NCBI RefSeq assembly: GCF_000379485.1
Contig: NZ_KB902276.1
Location: 1-64,000 of the forward strand
Length of the DNA: 64,000 nt
Direction of reading: 5' to 3'
DNA from: Wenxinia marina DSM 24838
GTDB taxonomy: Bacteria; Pseudomonadota; Alphaproteobacteria; Rhodobacterales; Rhodobacteraceae
Shown here: positions 42,810-51,769 of the stretch, piece by piece
Layout: every line of letters begins with the position of its first letter
Numbering within the stretch: position 1 is the stretch's first letter
The notes under the pieces: model-generated
What the model saw: the letters and a program-made list of their open reading frames with translations, nothing else
What the model was told of the DNA's origin: nothing
Database searches by the model: none
Program-made: the position numbers and the translations under genes

Positions 42810-43262
42810 ATGGCCACGATCATCGTCAACGGAACGGCCCACGAGGTCGACGCCGAGGAGGACACGCCGCTGCTGTGGGTCCTGCGCGAGCAGCTGGGCC
42901 TGACCGGCACCAAGTACGGCTGCGGCATCGCCGCCTGCGGCGCCTGCACCATCCACGTCGCCGGCCAGCCGGTCCGCTCCTGCCAGATGCAGCTGCGCGA
43001 CCTGATCGAGGGCGACGAGATCACCACGATCGAGGGCCTGTCCGAGGATCGCTCGCATCCGATCCAGCAGGCCTGGATCGAGCTGGACGTGCCGCAATGC
43101 GGCTACTGCCAGTCGGGCCAGATCATGGCCGCGGCCGCCTTCCTGCGCGACTTCCCCGAGCCGACGGACGAGGACATCAAGGCCTCGATGACGAACCTGT
43201 GCCGCTGCGGCACGTACAATCGCATCAAGGCCGGCATCAAGCGCGCCGCCGAGCTGTCGTGA
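42810..43262 (+). CDS. iorA: Molybdenum hydroxylase small [2Fe-2S] subunit, IorA type
   Basis: A 150-residue ferredoxin-like subunit with two [2Fe-2S] clusters. Cys38, 43, 46 and 58 form the plant-type site ([11 protein letters not shown]) and Cys97, 100, 131 and 133 the second (CGYCQSG, NLCRCG). It passes electrons from the molybdenum subunit encoded next to an acceptor, here perhaps a c-type cytochrome. The family includes isoquinoline 1-oxidoreductase and bacterial aldehyde oxidoreductases; the substrate is not determined. Confidence 0.92.
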   Translation: MATIIVNGTAHEVDAEEDTPLLWVLREQLGLTGTKYGCGIAACGACTIHVAGQPVRSCQMQLRDLIEGDEITTIEGLSEDRSHPIQQAWIELDVPQCGYCQSGQIMAAAAFLRDFPEPTDEDIKASMTNLCRCGTYNRIKAGIKRAAELS

Positions 43263-43272
43263 GGGGACGGAC

Positions 43273-45450
43273 ATGACCGAACGTTTCAATCTCTCCCGCC
43301 GCGGCTTCCTGATCTCGGCCGCGGCCTCCACCGGCGGCCTTGCCATCGGCTTTCCGCTGGGCGCCTCGGCGCAGCAGCTGAACGAGCTGGCCTCGCCCGA
43401 GCTGAACGCCTGGGTCGTGGTGCAGCCCGACGACACGGTGATCGTGCGCGTCGCCAAGATCGAGATGGGGCAGGGCACGCTGACCGGCCTCGTCCAGCTG
43501 GTGGCCGAGGAGCTCGACGCCGACTGGGACAAGGTCACCTGGTCCTACCCGACGCCCGGCGAGAACGTCGCGCGCGAGCGGGTCTGGGGCAGCTTCGGCA
43601 CCTTCGGCAGCCAGGGCATCCGCACCAGCCAGGAGATGGTCCGCACCGGCGGCGCCGCCGCCAAGGCGATGCTGATCCAGGCCGCCGCCAACCGCTGGGG
43701 CGTGGACGCGTCCGAGGTGACGGCGTCCAAGGGCGTCCTCACCGGCCCCGGCGGCGACACGCTGACCTACGGCGCCGTCGCCGAGGAGGCCGCCGGCCTC
43801 GAGGTGCCGGCGGAGGTGACGCTCAAGGACCCGTCCGAGTGGACGATCGCGGGCCAGTCGCTGCTGCGCCTCGACACCGCGGACAAGACCGACGGCAGCC
43901 GCATCTTCTCCATCGACTACACGATGGACGGGATGCTGAACGCGGCGATCAAGATCGCCCCGGTGCAGGGCGCCACGGTCGCCGGCATCGACGCCGCCGC
44001 GGTCGAGGGCATGCCCGGCGTCCAGCGCGTGCTGCAGGTGGACGAGACGACTGTCGCGGTCGTCGCCGACACCTGGTGGCGCGCCCGCACCGCCATCGAG
44101 GCCCTGCCGATCGAGTGGAACATCCCCGAGGATGTCGGCTCCTTCGGCATGGAGGACCTCGAAGCGATGCTGACCGAGGGCCTCACCGCGGACGACGCCT
44201 TCGTCGGCAACGAGGCGGGCGACGTCGAGGCGGCCTTCGCGGACGCCGCGCAGGTGGTCGAGGCGGATTACTCCTACCCGTGGCAGCACCACGTCACGAT
44301 GGAGCCGATGAACGCCACGGCCCTCGTCACCGACGACAGCTGCACCGTCTGGACCTCCACCCAGAACGCCGAGAGCGATCTGGCGGCAGCGTCCGAGACC
44401 TCGGGCCTCGAGATCCCGCAATGCGAAATCCACCGCATGAACCTCGGCGGCGGCTTCGGCCGGCGCGGCGCGTCCTCGACCGACTACACCACCATCGCGG
44501 TGAAGATCGCGATGGAGATGAAGGGCACGCCGGTCAAGGTGATCTGGTCGCGCGAGGAGGACATGCTCCACGGCACCTACCACCCCGCCACCAAGGCGCG
44601 GTTCCGGGGCGCGCTCGATGAGGACGGCAACCTGACCGGCATGCACATGCGCATCTCGGGCCAGTCGATCTTCGCCGGCCTGATGCCCTTCGCGCTCGAG
44701 GACGGAATGGACCCGCTGCAGTTCCAGGGGCTGCAGGCCGAGAGCACCGAGGGCGCGTTCGGTTACGACGTGCCGAACCTGCTGATCGACCACGCGATGC
44801 GCAACCCGCCGCTGCGGCCGGGCTTCTGGCGCGGGGTGAACAACAACCAGAACTCGTTCTACCTCGAGAGCTTCGTGGACGAGCTGGCGCACGCCGCCGG
44901 TCGCGATCCGCTGGAGTTCCGGCGCGGCATGATGGCGAACCACCCCAAGCACCTCGCGGTGCTGAACGCGGTGGCCGAGGGCATCGGCTGGGAGGCCGGC
45001 GCGCCCGAGGGCCGGGCCTACGGCATCTGCCAGCACATGGGCTACGGCAGTTACGTGGCGGCGGCGGCCGAGGTGTCGGTCGACGGCGACCGCGTCACGA
45101 TCCACCGCATCGTCGCGGCGACCGACCCGGGCCACGTGGTGAACCCCCAGCAGGTCGAGGCGCAGATCGAGGGCTCGTTCGCGATGGGCCTGTCGGCGTC
45201 GATGATGTCGCAGATCACGATGGAGAACGGCCGCGTCCAGGAAGAGAACTTCGACACCTACCCGATCATCTCGATGTGGGAGATGCCGGAGGTGGAGAAG
45301 ATCCTCGTCCCATCGGGCGGGTTCTGGGGCGGCGTCGGCGAGCCGACGATCTTCGTCGCGACGCCTGCGGTGCTGAACGCCGTCTTCGCCCTGACCGGCA
45401 CCCGCGTGCGCGAGCTGCCGATCTACAAGTCGGGCCTCTCGCTCGGCTGA
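43273..45450 (+). CDS. iorB: Molybdopterin-binding subunit of a xanthine-dehydrogenase-family enzyme, IorB type
   Basis: A 725-residue large subunit with a Tat-type leader (SRRGFLISAAASTGG), so the complex is probably exported folded with its small subunit. Molybdopterin-binding landmarks are RVAKIEMGQGTLTGL, GGGFGRRGASSTDY, PGFWRGVNNNQNSF and a terminal GGVGEPTIFVATPAV, with Glu as the likely base. IorB-like enzymes oxidise N-heterocycles or aldehydes without a separate FAD subunit. The gene lies 10 bases after iorA. Confidence 0.92.
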   Translation: MTERFNLSRRGFLISAAASTGGLAIGFPLGASAQQLNELASPELNAWVVVQPDDTVIVRVAKIEMGQGTLTGLVQLVAEELDADWDKVTWSYPTPGENVARERVWGSFGTFGSQGIRTSQEMVRTGGAAAKAMLIQAAANRWGVDASEVTASKGVLTGPGGDTLTYGAVAEEAAGLEVPAEVTLKDPSEWTIAGQSLLRLDTADKTDGSRIFSIDYTMDGMLNAAIKIAPVQGATVAGIDAAAVEGMPGVQRVLQVDETTVAVVADTWWRARTAIEALPIEWNIPEDVGSFGMEDLEAMLTEGLTADDAFVGNEAGDVEAAFADAAQVVEADYSYPWQHHVTMEPMNATALVTDDSCTVWTSTQNAESDLAAASETSGLEIPQCEIHRMNLGGGFGRRGASSTDYTTIAVKIAMEMKGTPVKVIWSREEDMLHGTYHPATKARFRGALDEDGNLTGMHMRISGQSIFAGLMPFALEDGMDPLQFQGLQAESTEGAFGYDVPNLLIDHAMRNPPLRPGFWRGVNNNQNSFYLESFVDELAHAAGRDPLEFRRGMMANHPKHLAVLNAVAEGIGWEAGAPEGRAYGICQHMGYGSYVAAAAEVSVDGDRVTIHRIVAATDPGHVVNPQQVEAQIEGSFAMGLSASMMSQITMENGRVQEENFDTYPIISMWEMPEVEKILVPSGGFWGGVGEPTIFVATPAVLNAVFALTGTRVRELPIYKSGLSLG

Positions 45451-45461
45451 CGATCCTCGCA

Positions 45462-45485
45462 GCGGGCGGTCCCCCGGCCGCCCGC
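45462..45485 (+). other. Hairpin between iorB and fccA
   Basis: An 8-bp stem GCGGGCGG/CCGCCCGC with an 8-base loop follows the iorB stop. There is no T-run. It may reduce read-through into the cytochrome genes or only stabilise the iorAB message. Confidence 0.5.
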
Positions 45486-45516
45486 TCGCCCCCCTCGCGA
45501 CGGGACAGGAGGTCCC

Positions 45517-45798
45517 ATGCGCCCTATCCTGACATCGCTGATCCTCTTGTCCGCCGGCGCCGCCGCCGCGCAGGAGCTGGAGGCGCCCCCCGGTGCGCTG
45601 TCCTGCACCGGCTGCCACGGCCCCATCTCGGACGTGCAGATCGCCGGCATGGACGAGAGCGCCCTCGCGGCCGCCCTGACCGACTATCGCGCGGGCACCC
45701 GCGAGGGGACGGTGATGAACCGCCTCGCCGCCGGCCTGACGGACGCCGAGATCGCAGCCATCGCCGCCTGGTTCGCTGCGCAGGAGGTCCCGCAATGA
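45517..45798 (+). CDS. fccA: Small c-type cytochrome, sulfide dehydrogenase subunit
   Basis: A 93-residue protein with a signal peptide (LTSLILLSAGAAAAQ) and one heme site CTGCH. A Met that could be the sixth ligand lies in GTVMNRLAAGL. Its stop overlaps the flavoprotein start by 4 bases, the usual pairing in flavocytochrome c sulfide dehydrogenase (FccAB/SoxEF). It would accept electrons from the flavoprotein in the periplasm. CAGGAGGTCCC gives a strong ribosome site. Confidence 0.85.
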   Translation: MRPILTSLILLSAGAAAAQELEAPPGALSCTGCHGPISDVQIAGMDESALAAALTDYRAGTREGTVMNRLAAGLTDAEIAAIAAWFAAQEVPQ

Positions 45799-47036
45799 CC
45801 ACCCGCCGCACCGTTCTCGCCGGCCTCGCCGCGCTGCCGCTGGCCACTCGCGTCCGCGCCCAGGACCGGGGCCGCGTCGTGGTCGTCGGCGGCGGCTTCG
45901 GCGGCGCCACCGCCGCCCGCTTCCTCGCCCGCGCCGGGCACAACGTGACCCTGGTGGAGCGCGATCCCGCCTTCGTCACCTGTCCCTTCTCCAACACCGT
46001 CCTCGCCGGCCTGAACCCGCTGGAGGCGATCACCTTCGACTGGTCGGGCCTGCGCGCCGATGGGGTGACGCTGGTGCAGGACGAGGCGACGGGCGTCGAC
46101 GACGGCTCGCTGGCGCTCGCCTCGGGCGACCCGCTCCCGTTCGACCGCCTCATCCTCTCGCCCGGCATCGACCTGCGCTACGGCGCGCTGCCCGGCTACG
46201 ACGAGGCGGCGGCGCAGATCATGCCCCATGCCTGGAAGGCGGGGGCGCAGACCGCGCTGCTGCGCGCGCAGCTCGAGGCGATGGAGGACGGCGGCACCGT
46301 GGTCATCACCGCGCCCGCCAACCCCTACCGCTGCCCGCCCGGCCCCTACGAGCGCGCCTCGCTGATCGCCGACTACCTGACGCGCGAGAAGCCGGCCTCG
46401 AAGATCCTGATCCTCGACGCCAAGGAGGCCTTCTCCAAGCAGCCGCTGTTCGAGGAGGCGTGGGCGACGCTTTATCCCGGCATGATCGAGTGGGTGCCGC
46501 CGTCGATGGGCGGCAACGTGGCGGAGGTCGATCCCGGCACGATGACCGTCGCCACCGACTTCATGTCCTACACCCCCGCCGTCGCAAACGTCATCCCGCC
46601 GCAGCGCGCCGCCGCCATCGCGCAGGACGCCGGCGTCGCGGACGAGACCGGCTGGTGCCCGGTCTCGGGCCTGACCTTCGAGAGCGACCTGCGCCCGAAC
46701 ATCCACGTCATCGGCGACGCCTGCTTCCCGGGCGCCATGCCGAAATCCGCCTTCTCCGCGAACGCGCAGGCCAAGGTGACGGCGCAGGCGATCGACGCCA
46801 TCTTCCGCGGCGCGGACCCTGTCTCGCCCAAGCTGATGAACACCTGCTACAGCCTCGCCGGGCCCGACTACGGCTTCACCGTCGCGGGCGTCTACGGCGA
46901 GGCGGACGGCAAGCTGTTCGAGCTGGAGGAGGCCGGCGGGATCAGTCCGGTCGGCGCGCCCCCGGAGGTCCGCTCGGCCGAGGCGGACTATGCAAGGTCC
47001 TGGTATGCCACGATCACGCATGAGTCGGTCGGCTAG
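45795..47036 (+). CDS. fccB: Sulfide dehydrogenase flavoprotein (flavocytochrome c)
   Basis: A 413-residue FAD protein with a twin-arginine-like leader (MTTRRTVLAGLAALPLATRV). The dinucleotide-binding motif is VVVVGGGFGGATAARFL. C63 (VTCPFSN) matches the covalent-FAD cysteine, and C180 (CPPGPYERAS) with C351 (NTCYSL) match the redox cysteine pair of FccB, so sulfide oxidation chemistry is intact. It works with the preceding cytochrome in the periplasm. Confidence 0.9.
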   Translation: MTTRRTVLAGLAALPLATRVRAQDRGRVVVVGGGFGGATAARFLARAGHNVTLVERDPAFVTCPFSNTVLAGLNPLEAITFDWSGLRADGVTLVQDEATGVDDGSLALASGDPLPFDRLILSPGIDLRYGALPGYDEAAAQIMPHAWKAGAQTALLRAQLEAMEDGGTVVITAPANPYRCPPGPYERASLIADYLTREKPASKILILDAKEAFSKQPLFEEAWATLYPGMIEWVPPSMGGNVAEVDPGTMTVATDFMSYTPAVANVIPPQRAAAIAQDAGVADETGWCPVSGLTFESDLRPNIHVIGDACFPGAMPKSAFSANAQAKVTAQAIDAIFRGADPVSPKLMNTCYSLAGPDYGFTVAGVYGEADGKLFELEEAGGISPVGAPPEVRSAEADYARSWYATITHESVG

Positions 47037-47436
47037 CCTCGCGCTCGCGCTCTGGGCGGGCGCAGCGTCGGGGCAGGGCCTGCCCGAGCCGCTGACCGAC
47101 GTGCCCGGAGACCCCGCCGCCGGGCGCGAGGTCGTGGTGACGCGCGAGCGGGGCCTCTGCATCCTCTGCCACGCCGGTCCGTTCCCCGAGGTGCCCTTCA
47201 CCGGCGACCTCGCGCCCGACCTGACCGGCGTCGGCGCCCGACTGACGGTGCCCGAGCTGCGGCAGCGCATGGTGGACAGCCGCGTCGTGAACCCCGCCAC
47301 GATCATGCCGCCCTACCATGCGACCGACGGCCTCGCCCGGGTGGGCGAGCGGTGGCAGGGGACTACCATTCTGACCGCGCAGGAGGTCGAGGACGTCGTC
47401 GCCTACCTCGCGACGCTGACGGAGGACGGGACATGA
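47005..47436 (+). CDS. soxX: Sulfur-oxidation cytochrome SoxX
   Basis: A 143-residue monoheme cytochrome with a signal peptide (SASLALALWAGAASGQ). The heme site is CILCH, with the probable axial Met in TIMPPYHATDG, a SoxX hallmark. With SoxA it would attach sulfur substrates to SoxY. The ATG at 47005 is chosen for AAGG spacing; 47020 is an alternative. The gene begins inside the end of fccB (32-base overlap). Confidence 0.88.
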   Translation: MPRSRMSRSASLALALWAGAASGQGLPEPLTDVPGDPAAGREVVVTRERGLCILCHAGPFPEVPFTGDLAPDLTGVGARLTVPELRQRMVDSRVVNPATIMPPYHATDGLARVGERWQGTTILTAQEVEDVVAYLATLTEDGT

Positions 47437-47894
47437 GCGATAACCTGACACGGCGCCACGCCCTGGCGCTGACGCTCGCCGCGCCGCTGGTTCTGCGCCT
47501 GTCGCCCGCCGGCGCCACGCCCGAGACGATGCGCCTGGCAATCGAGGAGTTCACCCGCGGCGCCCCGGTCGAGCAGGCGGCCGAGGGCGCGATCGAGCTG
47601 AAGATCCCGCTCCTGGTCGAGAACGGCAATTCGGTGCCCCTCTCGGTCCGCGTCACCAGCCCGATGACCCCGGAGGACCACGTCGAGGAGGTCGCGATCT
47701 TCAACGAGGTGAACCCGCTGCCCGACACGGTGCGCTTCCGCTTCACCCCCCGATCCGGCACCGCCCGCGCCGACACGCGCATCCGCCTCAACGGCACGCA
47801 GCGCGTCCATGCCGTCGCCCGCCTGTCGGACGGCCGGCATATCGAGACCTACGTCCACGTCACCGTCACCGCCCCAGCCTGCCGGGAGGTCTGA
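47433..47894 (+). CDS. soxY: Sulfur carrier protein SoxY, atypical C-terminus
   Basis: A 153-residue SoxY-like protein with a Tat-like leader (LTRRHALALTLAAPLVL) and the Ig-like body (ELKIPLLVENGNSVPLSVRV, HVEEVAIFNEVNPLPDTVRF). Canonical SoxY ends in GGCGG, whose Cys carries the sulfur substrate on a flexible arm. Here the chain ends TVTAPACREV: a cysteine is present three residues from the end, but the glycines are gone. It may still carry substrate in a modified way. It overlaps soxX (ATGA) and is followed by soxZ. Confidence 0.85.
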   Translation: MSDNLTRRHALALTLAAPLVLRLSPAGATPETMRLAIEEFTRGAPVEQAAEGAIELKIPLLVENGNSVPLSVRVTSPMTPEDHVEEVAIFNEVNPLPDTVRFRFTPRSGTARADTRIRLNGTQRVHAVARLSDGRHIETYVHVTVTAPACREV

Positions 47895-47898
47895 ACAG

Positions 47899-48216
47899 AT
47901 GGCCGCGCTCCTCAACGTGCCCGAGACCGCCGCCCCCGGCGAAATCGTCGAGATCAAGGTGCTGATCCAGCATCCGATGGAGACGGGCTTCCGCACCGCC
48001 CAGGGCGGCGGCCTGGTGCCCCGCAACATCATCCACACGGTGAGCTGCCACTACATGGGCGAGGAGGTCTTCTCGGCCGAGCTGTTCCCCGCCGTCGCCG
48101 CCAACCCCTACCTCGCCTTCACGCTGGTCGCCGAGGAAAGCGGGGAGGTCGAGGTGCGCTGGACCGACGAGGCGGGCGAGGAATTCTCGCAGAGCGCGCC
48201 GATCACCGTCGGATGA
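47899..48216 (+). CDS. soxZ: Sulfur-oxidation protein SoxZ
   Basis: A 105-residue SoxZ, full length for the family, cytoplasmic in sequence and co-exported with SoxY. Landmarks are EIVEIKVLIQHPMETGFR, NIIHTVSCHYMGEEVF and EVRWTDEAGEEF. It forms the heterodimeric carrier with SoxY. It starts four bases after the soxY stop. Confidence 0.93.
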   Translation: MAALLNVPETAAPGEIVEIKVLIQHPMETGFRTAQGGGLVPRNIIHTVSCHYMGEEVFSAELFPAVAANPYLAFTLVAEESGEVEVRWTDEAGEEFSQSAPITVG

Positions 48217-48965
48217 GGGCGGCGCTGGCCCTGTTGCTGCTGGCGCCGCCGGCGGCCGCGCAGGACGACCGCCGCACCGGCTACGACGACATGACGCCCG
48301 AGTTGCAGGCGATGCAGGACGATCCCGTCGGCAATCCCGGCCTGTTCTGGGTGCTCGATGGCGAGGCGATGTACTCCGCCGCCCCGGACACGGGGGCGGA
48401 GAGCTGCGCCGGCTGCCACGGCGACGGAGAGACCGCGATGTCCGGTGTCGCCGCCCGCTACCCGGCCTGGGACGAGGCGCTGGACCGGCCCGTCGACCTC
48501 GCCGGGCGGATCGATCTGTGCCGCGTCCGCCATCAGGGGCTGCCGCCGCTGGAGCGGGAGAGCGACGCGCTCCTGTCGCTCACCGCCTACGTCACCAACC
48601 AGTCCCGCGGCCTGCCGATCGCGCCCGACCCGGACCCGCGCCTCGATGGGTGGCGCGAGCAGGGCGAGGACCTCTTCACCACCCGCATGGGGCAGCTGAA
48701 CCTCTCCTGCGCCCAGTGCCACGACGATCTTGCCGGCGGTCACCTCGCCGCCGCGCTGATCCCGCAGGGGCATCCGACGGGCTACCCGCTCTACCGGCTG
48801 GAATGGGAGACGATGGGCTCGCTCGACCGGCGCTTCGGCAACTGCATGTTCGGCGTCCGGGCCGAGCCGTTCGGGGCCGGGTCGGCGGAGTACGTGGCGC
48901 TGGAACTCTATCTCAAGGCCCGCGCCGCCGGACTCGCCATCGAGGCGCCGGCGATCCGGCCCTAG
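48213..48965 (+). CDS. soxA: Sulfur-oxidation cytochrome SoxA (diheme)
   Basis: A 250-residue SoxA with a signal peptide (ALALLLLAPPAAAQ) and two heme sites, CAGCH and CAQCH. The heme-ligating/active-site cysteine region is NCMFGVRAEPFGAG, which retains the R-x-E-P-F pattern. SoxAX would load thiosulfate or another sulfur compound on SoxYZ. It overlaps soxZ by 4 bases. The unrelated RraA-like gene follows, so soxB and soxCD are not in this cluster. Confidence 0.9.
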   Translation: MRAALALLLLAPPAAAQDDRRTGYDDMTPELQAMQDDPVGNPGLFWVLDGEAMYSAAPDTGAESCAGCHGDGETAMSGVAARYPAWDEALDRPVDLAGRIDLCRVRHQGLPPLERESDALLSLTAYVTNQSRGLPIAPDPDPRLDGWREQGEDLFTTRMGQLNLSCAQCHDDLAGGHLAAALIPQGHPTGYPLYRLEWETMGSLDRRFGNCMFGVRAEPFGAGSAEYVALELYLKARAAGLAIEAPAIRP

Positions 48966-49055
48966 CCGCAGCTAATGGCGCGGACCGGCTTTCGAACTTG
49001 TGCCGTGCCCGGCCCGGCGCGCTAGTCTCGCCTCGGGACGAAGCGGGAGGCGCGC

Positions 49056-49727
49056 ATGGCGGTCGTGGTGCAGGAGGTCGAGAGGGCAGAGGCGGAGGTG
49101 ATCCGCCGCCTCGCCGCCGCGGGCGTCGCGACGGTGCACGAGGCCCAAGGGCGGACCGGCCTCATGTCCTCGCGGATGCGGCCGATCCAAGCGGACGCCG
49201 CCATCGCCGGCAGCGCGGTGACGATCCTCGCGCCGCCCGGCGACAACTGGATGATCCACGTCGCGATCGAGCAGCTGCGCGAGGGCGACATCCTCGTCCT
49301 CGCGACGACCGCCCCCTGCGACATGGGCTATTTCGGCGACCTCCTCGCCACGTCCGCGATGGCACGGGGCTGCCGCGCGCTGGTGATCGACGCGGGGGTG
49401 CGCGACACGCGGGACCTGCGGGCAGTGGGCTTCCTCGTCTGGTCGACCGCCGTCTCGGCACAGGGGACGGTGAAGGAGACCGTCGGCTCGGTGAACGTGC
49501 CCGTCGTCTGCGCCGGGGCGCAGGTGAACCCGGGCGACGTGATCGTCGCCGACGACGACGGCGTCTGCGTGGTGCCGCGGGCGCGGGCGGCAGACGTCGC
49601 GGAGAAGGCCGAGGCGCGGGTGGCTGCGGAAGAGGCGAAGCGCAAGCGCCTCGCGGCGGGGGAGCTGGGCCTCGACATCTACGACATGCGCCCGCGGCTC
49701 GCCGAGAAGGGGCTGAAATATGAGTGA
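49056..49727 (+). CDS. CHA aldolase / RraA-family protein (LigK-like)
   Basis: A 223-residue RraA/HMG-CHA aldolase-fold protein. The catalytic motif GVRDTRDL (Arg, Asp) and [13 protein letters not shown] are present, and the C-terminal extension (~200-223) beyond RraA matches 4-carboxy-4-hydroxy-2-oxoadipate aldolase (LigK/GalC), which cleaves CHA to pyruvate and oxaloacetate. The overlap with the 4-oxalomesaconate tautomerase gene supports this over an RNase E regulator. Confidence 0.85.
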   Translation: MAVVVQEVERAEAEVIRRLAAAGVATVHEAQGRTGLMSSRMRPIQADAAIAGSAVTILAPPGDNWMIHVAIEQLREGDILVLATTAPCDMGYFGDLLATSAMARGCRALVIDAGVRDTRDLRAVGFLVWSTAVSAQGTVKETVGSVNVPVVCAGAQVNPGDVIVADDDGVCVVPRARAADVAEKAEARVAAEEAKRKRLAAGELGLDIYDMRPRLAEKGLKYE

Positions 49728-50793
49728 CCCCGAGAGGGACGGAATTCCGTGCCTCTGGATGCGGGGCGGCACCTCGAAGGGCGCATACTTCCTCGCAGGC
49801 GACCTGCCGTCCGAACCGGCGGCCCGGGACGCGCTGCTGCTGCGCATCATGGGCTCCCCGGATGCACGGCAGATCGACGGGATCGGCGGGGCGGATCCGC
49901 TGACCTCAAAGGTGGCGGTACTGTCGCCGTCCAAACGGGAGGATGCGGACGTCGATTACCTGTTCCTGCAGGTGTTCGTGGACGAGGCGCGGGTCTCGGA
50001 CCGGCAGGGCTGCGGCAACATCCTTGCCGGGGTCGGACCGGCGGCGATCGAGCGGGGGCTGGTGGCGGTGGCGGGCGACGAGACGCCGGTGCGGATCCAC
50101 ATGGTGAATACGGGCGAGGTGGCGGAGGCGCGGATCGCGACGCCGGGTGGGCGGGTGAGCTATGCCGGCGCCGCCGCCATCGACGGCGTACCCGGCACCC
50201 ACGCCCCGGTGCCGCTGATGTTCACCGGCCTCGCCGGATCGATGTGCGGCGCGCTGCTGCCCACCGGCAACGCGGTCGACACCGTCGGCGGCGTCCGCGC
50301 CACGCTCATCGACAACGGCATGCCCTGCGTCGTGATGCGCGCGTCCGACTTCGGCATCGAGGGGACCGAGAGCCGCGAGACGCTGGAGGCGAGGGACGAT
50401 CTGCGTGCCCGGCTGGAGGCGATCCGGCTGGAGGCCGGCCCGCTGATGGGACTCGGCGACGTGGCGGAGGCATCGGTGCCGAAGATGTTCCTCGTCTCGC
50501 CGCCGCTGGCGGGCGGCGTCGTGGCGACCCGCTCGTGGATCCCGCACCGCGTCCACGCCACCGTCGGCGTCTTCGCCGCCGTCAGCGTCGCGACCGCCTG
50601 CACCCTGCCGGGATCGCCCGCAAGCGAGGTGGCGCACCTGCCCGACGGCGACGCCTTCGTCGTGGAGCACCCGACCGGCGCGGCGGAGGTGGTGCTGGAG
50701 CGGGACCCGAACGGCGCCGTCGTCCGCGCCGGAACATTGAGAACAGCCCGAAAGCTGTTCGACGGCCGCGTCTTTCCCGCGCCGGCACGCTAG
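49720..50793 (+). CDS. galD: 4-oxalomesaconate tautomerase (PrpF family)
   Basis: A 357-residue PrpF-fold isomerase with the family start [14 protein letters not shown] and [30 protein letters not shown]. In gallate/protocatechuate 4,5-cleavage the tautomerase GalD converts oxalomesaconate forms before hydration and aldol cleavage. The overlap with the LigK-like gene indicates a two-gene unit; a hydratase (LigJ/GalB) would be needed elsewhere. It shares the palindromic CTAG stop with the convergent small ORF. Confidence 0.85.
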   Translation: MSDPERDGIPCLWMRGGTSKGAYFLAGDLPSEPAARDALLLRIMGSPDARQIDGIGGADPLTSKVAVLSPSKREDADVDYLFLQVFVDEARVSDRQGCGNILAGVGPAAIERGLVAVAGDETPVRIHMVNTGEVAEARIATPGGRVSYAGAAAIDGVPGTHAPVPLMFTGLAGSMCGALLPTGNAVDTVGGVRATLIDNGMPCVVMRASDFGIEGTESRETLEARDDLRARLEAIRLEAGPLMGLGDVAEASVPKMFLVSPPLAGGVVATRSWIPHRVHATVGVFAAVSVATACTLPGSPASEVAHLPDGDAFVVEHPTGAAEVVLERDPNGAVVRAGTLRTARKLFDGRVFPAPAR

Positions 50794-50909
50794 TTCCGGT
50801 CGTCCTCGTCCCACTCGTCCCACGGCGCTTTCGCCATCCAGACCGATGCGCGGACGAGGAGGGCGACGGCGACCACCACCCCGATCCAGAGGACGACGCC
50901 GAACGTCAC
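50790..50909 (-). CDS. Tiny single-span membrane protein
   Basis: A 39-codon ORF starting with a GTG that overlaps the preceding stop (GTGA). Residues 4-20 form one hydrophobic span (GVVLWIGVVVAVALLV), and the tail is Trp/Asp-rich (KAPWDEWDEDD). It is coupled to the metallo-beta-lactamase gene. Function unknown; small size means it could be spurious, but the coupling and clean membrane segment support it. Confidence 0.45.
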   Translation of the reverse strand: MTFGVVLWIGVVVAVALLVRASVWMAKAPWDEWDEDDRN

Positions 50910-51769
50910 GACCCGCCCTCGGCCAGATCCAGCGTCATCCCGTCCGTCCCCACATGCACCGGCCCGGCGAAGTGCCGCGTCGCCTCGCGCCGCCAGTCGG
51001 CCTCGGTGAAATCGGGATCGTCGCACGGCACCAGGTGATGCAGCGCCAGCGCCTGCACACCGGCCGCCGCGGCGATGCGCCCCGCCTCCTCGGCGGGGGT
51101 GTGAGAGCGCAGCAGGTGCCGCTTCAGCCGGTCGTCGCCGTTGCCGACGCGGGCGCACAGGGCGTCGATCCCGGCCGTCAGCATCGCCTCGTGCACCAGC
51201 AGGTCGGCGCCCCGGGCGAAGTCCTCCATCCCCGCCATCGGTGCGGTATCGCCCGAGAAGACGACGGACCCGTCCGGCCCGTCGAACCGCAGCGCCAAGC
51301 TGTCCTCCACCGGCGGATGGACATTGCGCATCGCGCGGAGCGTCAGCGGGCCGAGGGTGAAGCCGTCCTCTCCCAGCACCCGCAGGTCGGCCATCGGCGC
51401 GAAGGGCGGGCGGCCCTCGTCCCGCTCGCGCAGCGGGATGTCGTACGCCATCGAGGCGAGAAAGCCCTGCCAGTAGTCCGCCAGCCCCGCCGGCCCCCAG
51501 ATCGGCACCGGACGCGTCAGTCCGGCCGTCCACGCGGTGTGCAGGAGCGGGCCGAGCTCCAGGCAATGGTCCGAATGCAGGTGCGTCACGACGATCGCGT
51601 CGAGGCCGGTCAGCGGCACGCCCGCGTCGCAGACGCCCCGCGTCGCCCCGAGGCCGGCGTCGACCAGCACCGTGAGGCCGGCCATCCGCACCAGGCTCGA
51701 CGTCGGCATCCGCGTGCCGGGGCGGATCGCCGGGCCGCCCTTGGTGCCGAGGAGCGTGACGCAGCTCAC
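50906..51769 (-). CDS. Metallo-beta-lactamase-fold hydrolase
   Basis: A 287-residue MBL-fold protein with the zinc motif THLHSDHCLELG (HxHxDH), plus metal ligands in FSGDTAPM and a terminal LALHHLVP region, resembling RNase Z/arylsulfatase-like members. The substrate is unknown. A GTG start overlaps the DUF2277 stop (GTGA). The three genes DUF2277 - MBL - tiny membrane protein form a coupled unit. Confidence 0.88.
   Translation of the reverse strand: MSCVTLLGTKGGPAIRPGTRMPTSSLVRMAGLTVLVDAGLGATRGVCDAGVPLTGLDAIVVTHLHSDHCLELGPLLHTAWTAGLTRPVPIWGPAGLADYWQGFLASMAYDIPLRERDEGRPPFAPMADLRVLGEDGFTLGPLTLRAMRNVHPPVEDSLALRFDGPDGSVVFSGDTAPMAGMEDFARGADLLVHEAMLTAGIDALCARVGNGDDRLKRHLLRSHTPAEEAGRIAAAAGVQALALHHLVPCDDPDFTEADWRREATRHFAGPVHVGTDGMTLDLAEGGS

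Noticed and set aside
49056-49727. RNase E regulator RraA as the function of this gene
   Set aside because: The C-terminal extension and coupling to an oxalomesaconate tautomerase fit a CHA aldolase better.
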